DNA from: Candidatus Wolframiiraptor sp. EX4484-121
Lineage (GTDB): Archaea; Thermoproteota; Nitrososphaeria_A; Caldarchaeales; Wolframiiraptoraceae
Length of the DNA stretch: 8,265 nt
Direction of reading: 5' to 3'
Assembly (NCBI GenBank): GCA_002255105.1
Contig: NJEK01000026.1
Location: forward strand, 1-8,265
Below, piece after piece: positions 1 through 6,208 of this stretch. Each line of letters begins with the position of its first letter. Position 1 is the first letter of the stretch. The translations under genes were made by a program, and so were the position numbers. The notes beneath the pieces were generated by a model that made no database searches, was not told the DNA's origin, and worked only from the letters and a program-made list of their open reading frames with translations.

Positions 1-243
1 ACCCTATTCGATAGGGGATACATAATCGAGAGGGGTGGGAGGCTGATAGCGACCAAGAAGGGGAAGGCTGTCTACAGCTTCCTAAGCCAGATGTTCCAGA
101 AATACATCTCGGAGGAGCTCACGAGGAAGCTTGAGGAGGAGATGGACATGGTTGAGAGAGGTGAGGCAGACTACCAAGAGCTCCTGAGGAGATTACATGA
201 CGAGGTGATGGAGATAAAGAAGACTCAGATAGTGGTGGGCTGA
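1..243 (+). CDS. rgy: Reverse gyrase (type IA topoisomerase part), C-terminal fragment
   Basis: This is the last 80 codons of a gene that begins outside the window; it ends at TGA 241-243. The frame reads as the C-terminal end of a type IA topoisomerase: a 'DRGYIIERGGRLIATKKG' stretch near the start, then 'ELTRKLEEEMDMVERGEADYQ', close to the reverse-gyrase pattern of Arg-Gly-Tyr, 'PT..G', 'TR.LE..MD.VE.G..DY'. Reverse gyrase fuses a helicase-like domain to topoisomerase IA, introduces positive supercoils using ATP, and is a hallmark of hyperthermophiles. The protein stops soon after this helix, with no trailing zinc fingers, which fits reverse gyrase better than a plain archaeal topoisomerase I. 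The helicase half and the catalytic tyrosine lie upstream and cannot be seen, so an ordinary type IA topoisomerase remains possible. The HAD gene begins 4 nt later and is probably co-transcribed. Confidence 0.8.
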   Translation, partial: TLFDRGYIIERGGRLIATKKGKAVYSFLSQMFQKYISEELTRKLEEEMDMVERGEADYQELLRRLHDEVMEIKKTQIVVG

Positions 244-247
244 AGAC

Positions 248-1351
248 TTGCGTAAACCCAGCTACAGAGTCCTCGGCGAGGGGATCCTAGTCTCGACAAA
301 GTCTCTAGAGGAGCTGGGCGAACTCGACGCCATAATCTTTGACTGCGATGGGACCCTAATAGATGTGGAGGATTCATATTATCTCACAGCTAGGCTGACG
401 GTATCGATAATCTTGAGGGAGATCTATGGAATGGAGGTAAAGCTTGGAAGAGATGTAAATCAGGTGATAAAGTCGTTGAAGATGCTTGGGGGATTCAACG
501 ATGATGCCGACACGGCCTCGATAATAGCTCAAACGATCCTAGCGTTCTCGCCGAGAGAGCATGTAAGGCGCGGGAAATTAGATCGAGTAGATATAAGCAT
601 ATTCTTGGAAGATGTATCTAGGGATCGAAGCCAGCCTGAATTCGTTTCAGACGCCCTCCAATGGATTATGGACAAATGCTTGGAGCTTTATGGAAGGTAT
701 CTCACGAGAGCGGATCTTGAAAACATTCTTGATGAGATAGCTTCGAGTAATGGTAGGGAGGAGGTGCTCTCAGACTTCCGGGACAACATTTATGATGGAT
801 CTACCTCAAGTACGCTTTCTAGACTCTTCAACGAGATATTTGATGGAGAGGAGATCATCAAGAAGCTTGGAGGAGAGCCTAGGTATGTTCGCTGGGATGG
901 GGCGATTAGAAACGATAGGCTATTGATTCGGGAGGAAACTTTGAGAGATCTCTCGGAGATGTTTGATGGTAGGCTGGGAATCCTGAGCGGGAGGAGGAGA
1001 TGGGAAGCCGAATACACGTTAAACGATCTCCTAAAGTATTTCGATTCAAGGGCCATGATATTCTCGGATGATCCAAGCTGGTGTGAGAAGCCTGATCCGA
1101 TGGGGCTCATTAGATGTTCGCGTCTCCTAGACTCTAGCAGGATCCTCTACGTAGGAGATTCCTCCGAAGACCTGTTGACGGTAAAGAATGCTCTAGAGAG
1201 GGGGTTGAATTCTTCGATGGCATCCGTCTTGACCAACGACTTCTCCTTCAACTACTTCATCGAGATGGGCGCCGATATAATCGTGGAAGACGTTAACCTC
1301 CTTCCAAGAGCCTTAAGTGGCAGACCTTGGAGCCCATTCAAGCCCCCATGA
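248..1351 (+). CDS. HAD-superfamily (subfamily IA-like) phosphatase with enlarged cap
   Basis: Predicted haloacid-dehalogenase-type hydrolase of 367 residues, probably a cytoplasmic Mg-dependent phosphatase of unknown substrate. Visible motifs are motif I 'FDCDGTLID' (nucleophile Asp32, acid/base Asp34), motif II 'ILSGR' (Ser247), the motif III lysine in 'EKPDP' (Lys281) and motif IV 'YVGDSSEDL' (Asp304, Asp308). 'LKMLGGFNDDADT' (78-90) and 'GEPRYVRWDGAI' (208-220) recall the archaeal/plant HAD-IA group related to the extension of imidazoleglycerol-phosphate dehydratase (TIGR01548-like, from memory). Between motifs I and II there are over 200 residues, more than a usual cap; residues about 95-195 look like an added helical insert. 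TTG 248 is the only sensible start: it lies 4 nt after the topoisomerase stop, with GGTGGG at 234-239 as a possible ribosome site, and no ATG precedes motif I. The catalytic fold is clear; the substrate is not. Confidence 0.85.
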   Translation: MRKPSYRVLGEGILVSTKSLEELGELDAIIFDCDGTLIDVEDSYYLTARLTVSIILREIYGMEVKLGRDVNQVIKSLKMLGGFNDDADTASIIAQTILAFSPREHVRRGKLDRVDISIFLEDVSRDRSQPEFVSDALQWIMDKCLELYGRYLTRADLENILDEIASSNGREEVLSDFRDNIYDGSTSSTLSRLFNEIFDGEEIIKKLGGEPRYVRWDGAIRNDRLLIREETLRDLSEMFDGRLGILSGRRRWEAEYTLNDLLKYFDSRAMIFSDDPSWCEKPDPMGLIRCSRLLDSSRILYVGDSSEDLLTVKNALERGLNSSMASVLTNDFSFNYFIEMGADIIVEDVNLLPRALSGRPWSPFKPP

Positions 1352-1365
1352 CCTCACTCCGAATA

Positions 1366-1373
1366 CTTATATA
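1366..1373 (+). promoter_or_regulatory. TATA box for the PqqD-like gene (leaderless)
   Basis: CTTATATA lies in a 44-bp gap between genes. Its centre is about 26 bp before ATG 1396, the usual archaeal TATA-to-start-site distance, so transcription should begin at or next to the A of the start codon. No Shine-Dalgarno precedes the ATG, which fits a leaderless mRNA. The promoter also shows that this gene need not be read through from the HAD gene. Confidence 0.65.
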
Positions 1374-1395
1374 GGTGGCGGATAAGTAGAAGTTC

Positions 1396-1650
1396 ATGGA
1401 GGAGGTCAGGCTCAAGAGAAGGGGAGCATTATTCAAGGACGAGGAGGGCGGACTGCTACTCGTAAACGACGACAATCAGGCGTTTAAGGTCGACGAGGTT
1501 GTGGCCTATATCTGGAGCATCTGCGATGGTAAGACTGTGAACGAGGTCGTGATGGAGTTCGCGAAGGTGAGCAACGTGGAGGCGGATGAGGTCAGGCAGC
1601 CGTTAATGACCTTATTGGAGAAGCTTAGATCCGTCTCCCTGATAGAGTAG
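1396..1650 (+). CDS. PqqD-family small protein (RiPP-recognition-element fold)
   Basis: An 84-residue protein matching the PqqD family in length and pattern: an N-terminal beta portion (residues 3-32, 'LKRRGALFKDEEGGLLLVN'), then 'VVAYIWSICDGKTVNEVV' (35-52), which resembles the family's 'iW.lcDG..tv.ei' core, then helices to the end ('QPLMTLLEKLRSVSLIE'). In PqqD and related RiPP systems this winged-helix-like domain binds a precursor peptide and presents it to a radical SAM enzyme. Here no radical SAM gene, precursor peptide or other modifying enzyme lies beside it, and it has its own leaderless-type promoter. Stand-alone PqqD-like proteins are known in archaea, with unclear roles. The family assignment is fairly firm; involvement in peptide modification is not shown by the sequence. 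Confidence 0.8.
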   Translation: MEEVRLKRRGALFKDEEGGLLLVNDDNQAFKVDEVVAYIWSICDGKTVNEVVMEFAKVSNVEADEVRQPLMTLLEKLRSVSLIE

Positions 1651-1675
1651 GTTAATTGGCTTAATGGTGGATCGG

Positions 1676-1687
1676 CTTTATCTATAA
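1676..1687 (+). promoter_or_regulatory. TATA-like box for marC (near-leaderless)
   Basis: CTTTATCTATAA in the 59-bp gap before marC, centred about 28 bp before ATG 1710. The expected transcription start is therefore about 1707-1710. An upstream TTG at 1692 would fall before this start site, so the promoter favours ATG 1710 as the start codon. Confidence 0.55.
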
Positions 1688-1709
1688 TAGGTTGAGATGT
1701 GATGTTTTC

Positions 1710-2315
1710 ATGAAGATGAGTCAAGAGTTCCTTCTAGATCTCCTCAAGGCCACGATATCGCTCTTCATAGTCGTCGACCCGTTCGGAAACATTCCCATCT
1801 TCGTAGGGCTTACCAGCGATATGGATCCTGAGAGGAGGGCTAGGGCTTTCAGGATGGCCGTCATAACGGGCTTCATACTCCTAATGATCTTCGCGATAGC
1901 TGGGAGATGGGTTCTAAAGATCTTCAACATAACCCTCTACAGCTTCAGGATAGCCGGCGGAATACTCCTACTATTCCTAGCATTGGAGCTATTGATGAAG
2001 GAGAAGGTCTACGCGAAGATATCGCCCGAGGAGTCTGGGGCGGTTCCTCTAGGAGTCCCATTATTGGTGGGCCCGGGCGCGATAACGGCCACGATCATAA
2101 ACTTGGAGAGCGTGGGGTTCTCGGCGACGGCGATCTCGGTCGCGATAGTCTGCATCATCACATGGATCGTCTTAAAGTTCATCGAGCCCATCCACAGGCT
2201 TCTCGGGAGGATCGGGTCGACTGTCGTTTCGAAGGTTATGGCCATGCTACTCGCCGCGATAGCCGTCCAATTCATCCTCGAGGGGGTCTCGGAGTATCTC
2301 TTAGAGATCGCGTGA
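1710..2315 (+). CDS. MarC-family integral membrane protein
   Basis: A 201-residue polytopic membrane protein of the MarC/UPF0056 family. Family signatures are 'VVDPFGNIPIF' (21-31), 'FRIAGGILLLFLALELL' (79-95), 'PLGVPLLVGPGAIT' (113-126) and 'MAMLLAAIAVQFILEG' (177-192). Hydrophobic segments at about 7-32, 45-70, 78-97, 112-132, 138-157 and 173-198 give the six helices usual for the family, and the length is normal. MarC proteins are inner-membrane proteins; an early link to multiple antibiotic resistance in E. coli was not supported, and their substrate is unknown. ATG 1710 is preferred over TTG 1692 because the TATA-like box at 1676-1687 places the transcript start near 1708; ATG 1716 is also possible. 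The 3' end lies 4 bp from that of the oppositely oriented DUF998 gene. Confidence 0.88.
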   Translation: MKMSQEFLLDLLKATISLFIVVDPFGNIPIFVGLTSDMDPERRARAFRMAVITGFILLMIFAIAGRWVLKIFNITLYSFRIAGGILLLFLALELLMKEKVYAKISPEESGAVPLGVPLLVGPGAITATIINLESVGFSATAISVAIVCIITWIVLKFIEPIHRLLGRIGSTVVSKVMAMLLAAIAVQFILEGVSEYLLEIA

Positions 2316-2319
2316 TGGA

Positions 2320-2868
2320 TTATCTAGGAGCCTTGATGCATCTTAGGATGAAATATGCCATGAATAGTATTATTGAGAACATCTCCGCCGCGGCGGCCTT
2401 CGTCAAGATCCCAGTAGATGTCTTGATGAAGAAGTATAGTGGCCAGATGAGCGCGTAGAGGGCGAACATTCCGAGCAGGGTCTTGCTCCTAAGCTCTATA
2501 GAATCCGCCAATATCGTCAGACCCATGCTCGCGAAGATGGCGACGGATGTTAGGAAGTGTAGCTGGCCATAGACCTCGTCGAATGTGGCTATCATCTGGA
2601 GGAGGAAGCCTGAGATGGCGAATAGTATCCAGCTAACCCTCGAACTACGTCTAACATGGTTCAACGCCAGTAGGATCATCAGGAGGCCGACCAAGAGCAG
2701 GCTGAAGTTGAATTGGGCGGCAACCGAGCTCATAACGGAGTTCCCCAAGTCGCTCAGCGCATTCCTCCTCCAATCAAACCAGTCCGCTAGAGAGATTGAG
2801 TAGTAGAGCGATGAGAGGAAGATTAAAGCGATCATGACTCCGGCGATCAAAGGTTTAAACGCAACCAT
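2320..2868 (-). CDS. DUF998-type six-helix membrane protein
   Basis: A 182-residue protein with about six membrane segments (residues ~6-26, 52-70, 78-96, 104-122, 130-148, 157-176). The loop after helix 1 reads 'DWRRNALSDLGNS' (32-44), matching the 'N.LSDLG' signature of DUF998 proteins, and 'GQLHF' (101-105) resembles the conserved His region entering a later helix. Members are common in archaea and actinobacteria; no biochemical role is established that I can name. ATG 2868 is chosen because a TATA-like GGTTTATCCC on this strand lies about 27 bp upstream, predicting a leaderless mRNA. The gene converges on marC with only 4 bp between stop codons, so any terminator must lie within coding sequence. 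It is divergent from the GNAT gene. Confidence 0.75.
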   Translation of the reverse strand: MVAFKPLIAGVMIALIFLSSLYYSISLADWFDWRRNALSDLGNSVMSSVAAQFNFSLLLVGLLMILLALNHVRRSSRVSWILFAISGFLLQMIATFDEVYGQLHFLTSVAIFASMGLTILADSIELRSKTLLGMFALYALIWPLYFFIKTSTGILTKAAAAEMFSIILFMAYFILRCIKAPR

Positions 2869-2890
2869 CGAGATCAGCTCTCACAGCCTT

Positions 2891-2900
2891 GGGATAAACC
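2891..2900 (-). promoter_or_regulatory. TATA-like box for the DUF998 gene
   Basis: On the minus strand this reads GGTTTATCCC, centred about 27 bp upstream of the ATG whose A is at 2868. The spacing predicts initiation on or next to the start codon. It shares an 82-bp divergent region with the promoter of the GNAT gene. Confidence 0.5.
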
Positions 2901-2916
2901 TTCCGGTCGAGCAAAA

Positions 2917-2924
2917 CATTTAAT
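2917..2924 (+). promoter_or_regulatory. TATA-like box for the GNAT gene
   Basis: CATTTAAT, preceded by an A-rich stretch (2913-2916) where a TFB-recognition element would sit. Its centre is about 30 bp before TTG 2951, so the mRNA leader would be only a few bases. It supports the TTG as start, because an in-frame TGA at 2936-2938 rules out anything further upstream. Confidence 0.45.
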
Positions 2925-2950
2925 GATCGATGAAATGATCGAGACCGGGC

Positions 2951-3724
2951 TTGGAGATCGTTAAGGGAACGGAGCTCGATGAGAAGCTTCTCGACTACAT
3001 CAAGAGAGATCTCGCACCACATCTCTTCACGATCCACGATCTATTACATGAGCGGGAGAATACGAGGATCTGGGTCGTCGAGGAAGGTGGTGAAGTGAGG
3101 GGATACTTGCTGAATTGGAAACCTCTCGATTCATGGATCATCGAGGTACACGACATTGAACACGCCGAAGCCCTACTCAGGCACGCCGCCCCGGAAAAGG
3201 GCTCCATGATAATGGATCCGAGGCTTCTGAGGGTTGTTGGGAAAAATCTTGAGCTCGTCGAGACCCATAACTGGATCTTGATGAAGGTTAGGCGGGGAGA
3301 GGAGAGGCTCGTAGACTTCAGCGGCGTCATCAAACTCTCCCAAAGCCACGCAAATAAGCTATACGATCTCTATAGATTGTGGCCGGCTAGGGGTAAGAGT
3401 AGGGCTTATATCGAGAACTGGGTTAGGAGGTTGCCGGTCTTCGGTCTCTTTAAAGGAGATAGACTTGTTTCAGCCTCAGGCATCCTAGCTAGGTCGAGCT
3501 ACGGCGGAGTGATCGGCGGTGTATTCACCCATCCAAAGTATAGGAGGAGGGGATATGCGTCAAAAGCGGTTTCAGCCGCAACAAGCTATATTCTCAGGGA
3601 ATCTGGGCTATCAGCCCTATATCTATCTTCAGACAACTCGGCGGCTTTTGGATTATATAGGAAGCTTGGATATGAGGTTCATTCGAGAAGGATGTTCGTC
3701 AAATTCCAGCGGATGAAGGGATGA
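2951..3724 (+). CDS. GNAT-family N-acetyltransferase with extra N-terminal domain
   Basis: A 257-residue protein whose second half is a GCN5-related acetyltransferase. Motif A is 'GGVFTHPKYRRRGYASKAV' (189-207), holding the acetyl-CoA pyrophosphate loop R-x-x-G-x-A (R198, G201, A203). Motif B follows as 'LYLSSDNSAAFGLYRKLGYE' (223-242). The first ~125 residues lack motif A but alternate strands and helices like a degenerate second GNAT fold, so this may be a tandem-GNAT protein; that is inferred. The acceptor could be a small molecule or a protein N-terminus and cannot be told. Start TTG 2951 follows an in-frame stop at 2936-2938, and no ATG lies early in the frame. The last 26 bp overlap the convergent SpoIIM-family gene. 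Confidence 0.8.
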   Translation: MEIVKGTELDEKLLDYIKRDLAPHLFTIHDLLHERENTRIWVVEEGGEVRGYLLNWKPLDSWIIEVHDIEHAEALLRHAAPEKGSMIMDPRLLRVVGKNLELVETHNWILMKVRRGEERLVDFSGVIKLSQSHANKLYDLYRLWPARGKSRAYIENWVRRLPVFGLFKGDRLVSASGILARSSYGGVIGGVFTHPKYRRRGYASKAVSAATSYILRESGLSALYLSSDNSAAFGLYRKLGYEVHSRRMFVKFQRMKG

Positions 3725-4271
3725 GTTCCTCAAACACGTTGATTAAGAAGCTTTCGAGAGCCGCCGCCGCGAGGAGTAATGCGGCCGATACTCCCATGCT
3801 TATGAGGAGCCATCTGATCTCGCTTCTAAAGTTCTTCTTGATTATCGAGTATGAGAGGATTATGCCCTCTGAGACCGCGACGCCATATCCCAAGAACTCC
3901 ATAAATCCATAGACCGTCATTACCGAGAATAGGATTAGTAGAGCCGGATGCATTCCGGATTGGGCTGAGATGTATCCCAGGAACTTCCCGGTCTGAAATA
4001 TCACGAACCCCATTATCCCGGCTCCTATAAAGGGTATGAAGGAGAGCGATGCGATCGTGAAGTTGTTCACGAAGATCTTAAGCGCTGTGAGGTCTTTAGT
4101 CAAATCCTCGAATTGCTCCATGAACTGCCTCACCTCCTCCCCGCTCAGGGGCATGGACGAGCCTATTCCAAGTATTATGAAGAGGATTATGGTCGCGAGG
4201 ATTGCGAAGAGAAGTCTATTGATGGGCTTCAATCCCCGATTAAACGATCCTCCCCTACCCAAGTTTCTCAT
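3699..4271 (-). CDS. SpoIIM-family (stage II sporulation protein M-like) membrane protein
   Basis: A 190-residue membrane protein with hydrophobic segments at about 18-37, 70-102, 108-143 and 153-180. 'FVNNFTIASLSFIPFIGAG' (67-85) and 'VYGFMEFLGYGVAVSEG' (120-136) match the SpoIIM/DUF95 pattern, an 'NN' near the start of a helix pair and a Glu-containing 'GxxE..gyg.A' helix. Archaea do not sporulate, and archaeal members are membrane proteins of unknown role. ATG 4271 is preferred because AGGAGAAGG at 4284-4276 on the minus strand gives a ribosome site 4 nt upstream; ATGs at 4292 and 4304 would add 7 or 11 residues. The start lies inside the end of the PGI/PMI gene (17-nt overlap), so it is the last gene of that operon. 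Its 3' end overlaps the GNAT gene by 26 bp. Confidence 0.78.
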   Translation of the reverse strand: MRNLGRGGSFNRGLKPINRLLFAILATIILFIILGIGSSMPLSGEEVRQFMEQFEDLTKDLTALKIFVNNFTIASLSFIPFIGAGIMGFVIFQTGKFLGYISAQSGMHPALLILFSVMTVYGFMEFLGYGVAVSEGIILSYSIIKKNFRSEIRWLLISMGVSAALLLAAAALESFLINVFEELIPSSAGI

Positions 4272-5304
4272 CCAGCCTTCTCCTAATCTCATGGTAGGCG
4301 ACATTAATATCCTTAAGCCTCTCGATTCTATGGAGGGTCAGTGGATTCACGCCCCTCAGGACCGACGTGTAGAGGGAGATGTAGTCTGAGAGCATGAAAA
4401 GCTCGATTACCTCCTCAAAATAGCTTTTGGAGCCCGCCCTCAACCCGAACACCCTATCCTCTCCAAGCAGCCTGCTCAAAGCCTCGATCGTCTTCGAGAT
4501 CTCGTAACGCTCCCTGAAGCTCCTAGGAACTATTATCAGCCCATCCCGGGGGATCGCCTCTATATCGTTGTGTAGGGCCTCGGGGATCTCGGCGTAGTGG
4601 CAGAGGAGCTTCGCGTTCTCATTAAGCTCACACTTCAACCTATATCCGGGCAACCTAACCTCCCTATACACGTAGATTATCGGATGCGATCTAGAGATTC
4701 TTATAGCCGCCTCCTTCGCCGGATTCTCACCCGCCCTCCTATCCCTCTTTAATCCCTGCTGAAATTCTCTGATCTCATCTAGGTTGATCTTCGTGAGATT
4801 AAGGCCGAGGTTCTCCAAGTATCCTAGGATTCCTCCAAGCATGTCTGGGAAAGCATATCGCGGAGGTATTCCGCTCCTAACCCTAATGACCTTGAATCCA
4901 AGCCTCTCGCCCAACCCCGCCAATCTGCCATCCGAGGTCACGGCGACAACCCTATCTCCTCGGTCGAGGAATTTGAGGAGAGAGTTGAGGGTCTCGGAGG
5001 TGTTTCCCGAATAGCTTACCGCTATGATCAAGTCCCATTCACCCGGCGGAGCCGTATACTCCTTCGAGACTTGGGCCTCTATTCCCTTAGATGAGAGTAT
5101 CTCCGCCGCTACGTCGCAGACTATGCCTGAGCCGCCCATCCCTAGGAGGAGAGCCCTCTTTACATCGATCTCCTCGGCTCCCACGGATCTTCCAGAGCTC
5201 AGTCCCTCCACGAATGCTTCAACGTATCTATCGGCGAGTTCGAATGCTCTGCGATAGCTTTCCTCCCTATACGCCCACTCGCCGTCGAGTAGCTCATGTT
5301 TCAT
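4255..5304 (-). CDS. Bifunctional phosphoglucose/phosphomannose isomerase (SIS domain)
   Basis: Interconverts glucose-6-P, fructose-6-P and mannose-6-P in the cytoplasm, linking gluconeogenesis/glycolysis to sugar-nucleotide synthesis. The 349-residue protein has tandem SIS folds. Visible motifs are 'LLGMGGSGIV' (53-62), the phosphate-binding 'SYSGNTSETL' (97-106), 'PPRYAFPDMLGG' (147-158), 'ELNENAK' (226-232, candidate catalytic Glu229), 'PEALHNDIE' (241-249, candidate catalytic His245) and a C-terminal 'TLHRIERLK' (323-331, Lys331). These agree with crenarchaeal PGI/PMI enzymes, where a Glu, a His and a C-terminal Lys act in ring opening and isomerisation. It is slightly longer than the roughly 300-residue crenarchaeal enzymes I recall. 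The start codon overlaps the CinA-like stop as ATGA (5304-5301), implying translational coupling. Confidence 0.93.
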   Translation of the reverse strand: MKHELLDGEWAYREESYRRAFELADRYVEAFVEGLSSGRSVGAEEIDVKRALLLGMGGSGIVCDVAAEILSSKGIEAQVSKEYTAPPGEWDLIIAVSYSGNTSETLNSLLKFLDRGDRVVAVTSDGRLAGLGERLGFKVIRVRSGIPPRYAFPDMLGGILGYLENLGLNLTKINLDEIREFQQGLKRDRRAGENPAKEAAIRISRSHPIIYVYREVRLPGYRLKCELNENAKLLCHYAEIPEALHNDIEAIPRDGLIIVPRSFRERYEISKTIEALSRLLGEDRVFGLRAGSKSYFEEVIELFMLSDYISLYTSVLRGVNPLTLHRIERLKDINVAYHEIRRRLDEKLG

Positions 5305-6146
5305 GACTCATCGCCTTTAATAGGGCTGAACTCTCCCCCAAGCTCCATAACGATCTCTCTTAAGGACTCGGCAACGTCCTCAACCCTCCTCTCAGCGGTC
5401 TTAAGTCTATTCGCCGCCGAGATTAGCTGAAGCCTGATCACGGATCTCCCCTCCTCCATCCTCGGATGAGACTTTATGTACACGTTGGGGTTCCTCGACC
5501 TGAGGATCTCAAGCCTCGGGGCCAGGGTGGATTCGGCTATCCCCCTAACCTCGAACCACCTCTCAACCCTATAAACCCTCCTCAAGCTTTTCTCGATCAG
5601 GGGCTTGACCTCGTTCTCGAAGATGCTCTTAAGCTCTGAGGGGACTCCGGGGAGGCATGCGATCCTAGTTCTTCCAGACCTTAGGAGAACTCCCGGAGCC
5701 GATCCGACCTCGTTCCTTAAGGGTCTCCCGCCTCGTGGGAGCATGGCCATCTTAATCCTCTGAGGGGTTAGCTCGGGGGAAGGTATCACCCCCCTCTCAT
5801 ATAATTCCTTATATCTTCTCTTAAGCATCTCAAGGGCCCTTCTGCTTAAGACGAGTTTTCTCTTAAGGGCTTTCGCGACTCCCTTGAGGGTTAGGTCGTC
5901 GTAGGTTGGGCCGAGGCCCCCGCTCGTTATTATCCAGTCAACCCCATCCCTAATAGACTCTCTAACCGCCCATGCGATCTCATCCACGTCGTCTCCAACC
6001 GTCATCATCCTATAGACCCTCCCGCCCATCGAGGTTATCCTCTCAGCGAGCCACTTGGAGTTCGTGTCCAAGATCTTTCCATCGAGTATCTCGTAGCCGA
6101 CCGTGATCAAGTTGAACCTCGTCTGCCTGAGGCCCGGAAACCTCAT
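5301..6146 (-). CDS. CinA-like MoCF-fold protein (nicotinamide mononucleotide deamidase-related)
   Basis: A 281-residue protein with the molybdopterin-binding/MoaB-like fold that forms the N-terminal part of CinA. Motifs are 'VGYEILDGKILDTNSKWLA' (16-34; most relatives have GDEIL, here Tyr18 replaces Asp), 'TVGDD' (49-53), 'TSGGLGPTYDDLT' (74-86), 'NEVGSAPG' (145-152) and 'LPGVPSELK' (165-173). In CinA this domain acts as an ADP-ribose pyrophosphatase-type enzyme, and a separate C-terminal domain has NMN deamidase activity. That C-terminal domain is absent, as in many archaeal homologues, so the 'deamidase-related' label says little about activity. First gene of a minus-strand operon with PGI/PMI and the SpoIIM-like gene. 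ATG 6146 is supported by a TATA-like box about 29 bp upstream. Confidence 0.85.
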   Translation of the reverse strand: MRFPGLRQTRFNLITVGYEILDGKILDTNSKWLAERITSMGGRVYRMMTVGDDVDEIAWAVRESIRDGVDWIITSGGLGPTYDDLTLKGVAKALKRKLVLSRRALEMLKRRYKELYERGVIPSPELTPQRIKMAMLPRGGRPLRNEVGSAPGVLLRSGRTRIACLPGVPSELKSIFENEVKPLIEKSLRRVYRVERWFEVRGIAESTLAPRLEILRSRNPNVYIKSHPRMEEGRSVIRLQLISAANRLKTAERRVEDVAESLREIVMELGGEFSPIKGDES

Positions 6147-6170
6147 ATCCAGGTTTAAGCCCGCTCTCCG

Positions 6171-6180
6171 CTATTTTAAC
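6171..6180. promoter_or_regulatory. AT-rich core of the divergent cinA-like / DUF3786 promoter region
   Basis: CTATTTTAAC in a 62-bp divergent gap. On the minus strand it reads GTTAAAATAG, centred about 29 bp before ATG 6146, a good TATA position for the CinA-PGI/PMI-SpoIIM operon. On the plus strand it lies about 33 bp before ATG 6209, acceptable for a short leader. It may serve one or both directions. Confidence 0.45.
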
Positions 6181-6189
6181 GTCATTCGG

Positions 6190-6206
6190 GGAAAAGTTAA
6201 TTTTCC
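6190..6206. repeat. Small inverted repeat, possible operator
   Basis: GGAAAA (6190-6195) and TTTTCC (6201-6206) are perfect inverted arms around GTTAA. The repeat sits between the putative shared TATA region and ATG 6209, where a bound protein could block transcription of the DUF3786-ftsY unit. The inner GTTAATTTT could instead be a TATA box for a start further downstream (TTG 6251). No regulator is identified. Confidence 0.3.
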
Positions 6207-6208
6207 AG

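Noticed and set aside
790..1110. A 106-codon minus-strand frame inside the HAD gene.
   Set aside because: Antisense shadow of a gene with clear catalytic motifs; Ser/Leu-rich translation typical of a shadow frame.
1692..1709. TTG 1692 as the marC start.
   Set aside because: It lies only about 10 bp past the TATA-like box, upstream of the predicted transcript start. The added residues MRCDVF are not part of the family pattern.
1907..2458. A 183-codon plus-strand frame starting within marC.
   Set aside because: It overlaps both marC and the DUF998 gene, which have family signatures. Its translation is Gly/Arg/His-rich with no domain resemblance.
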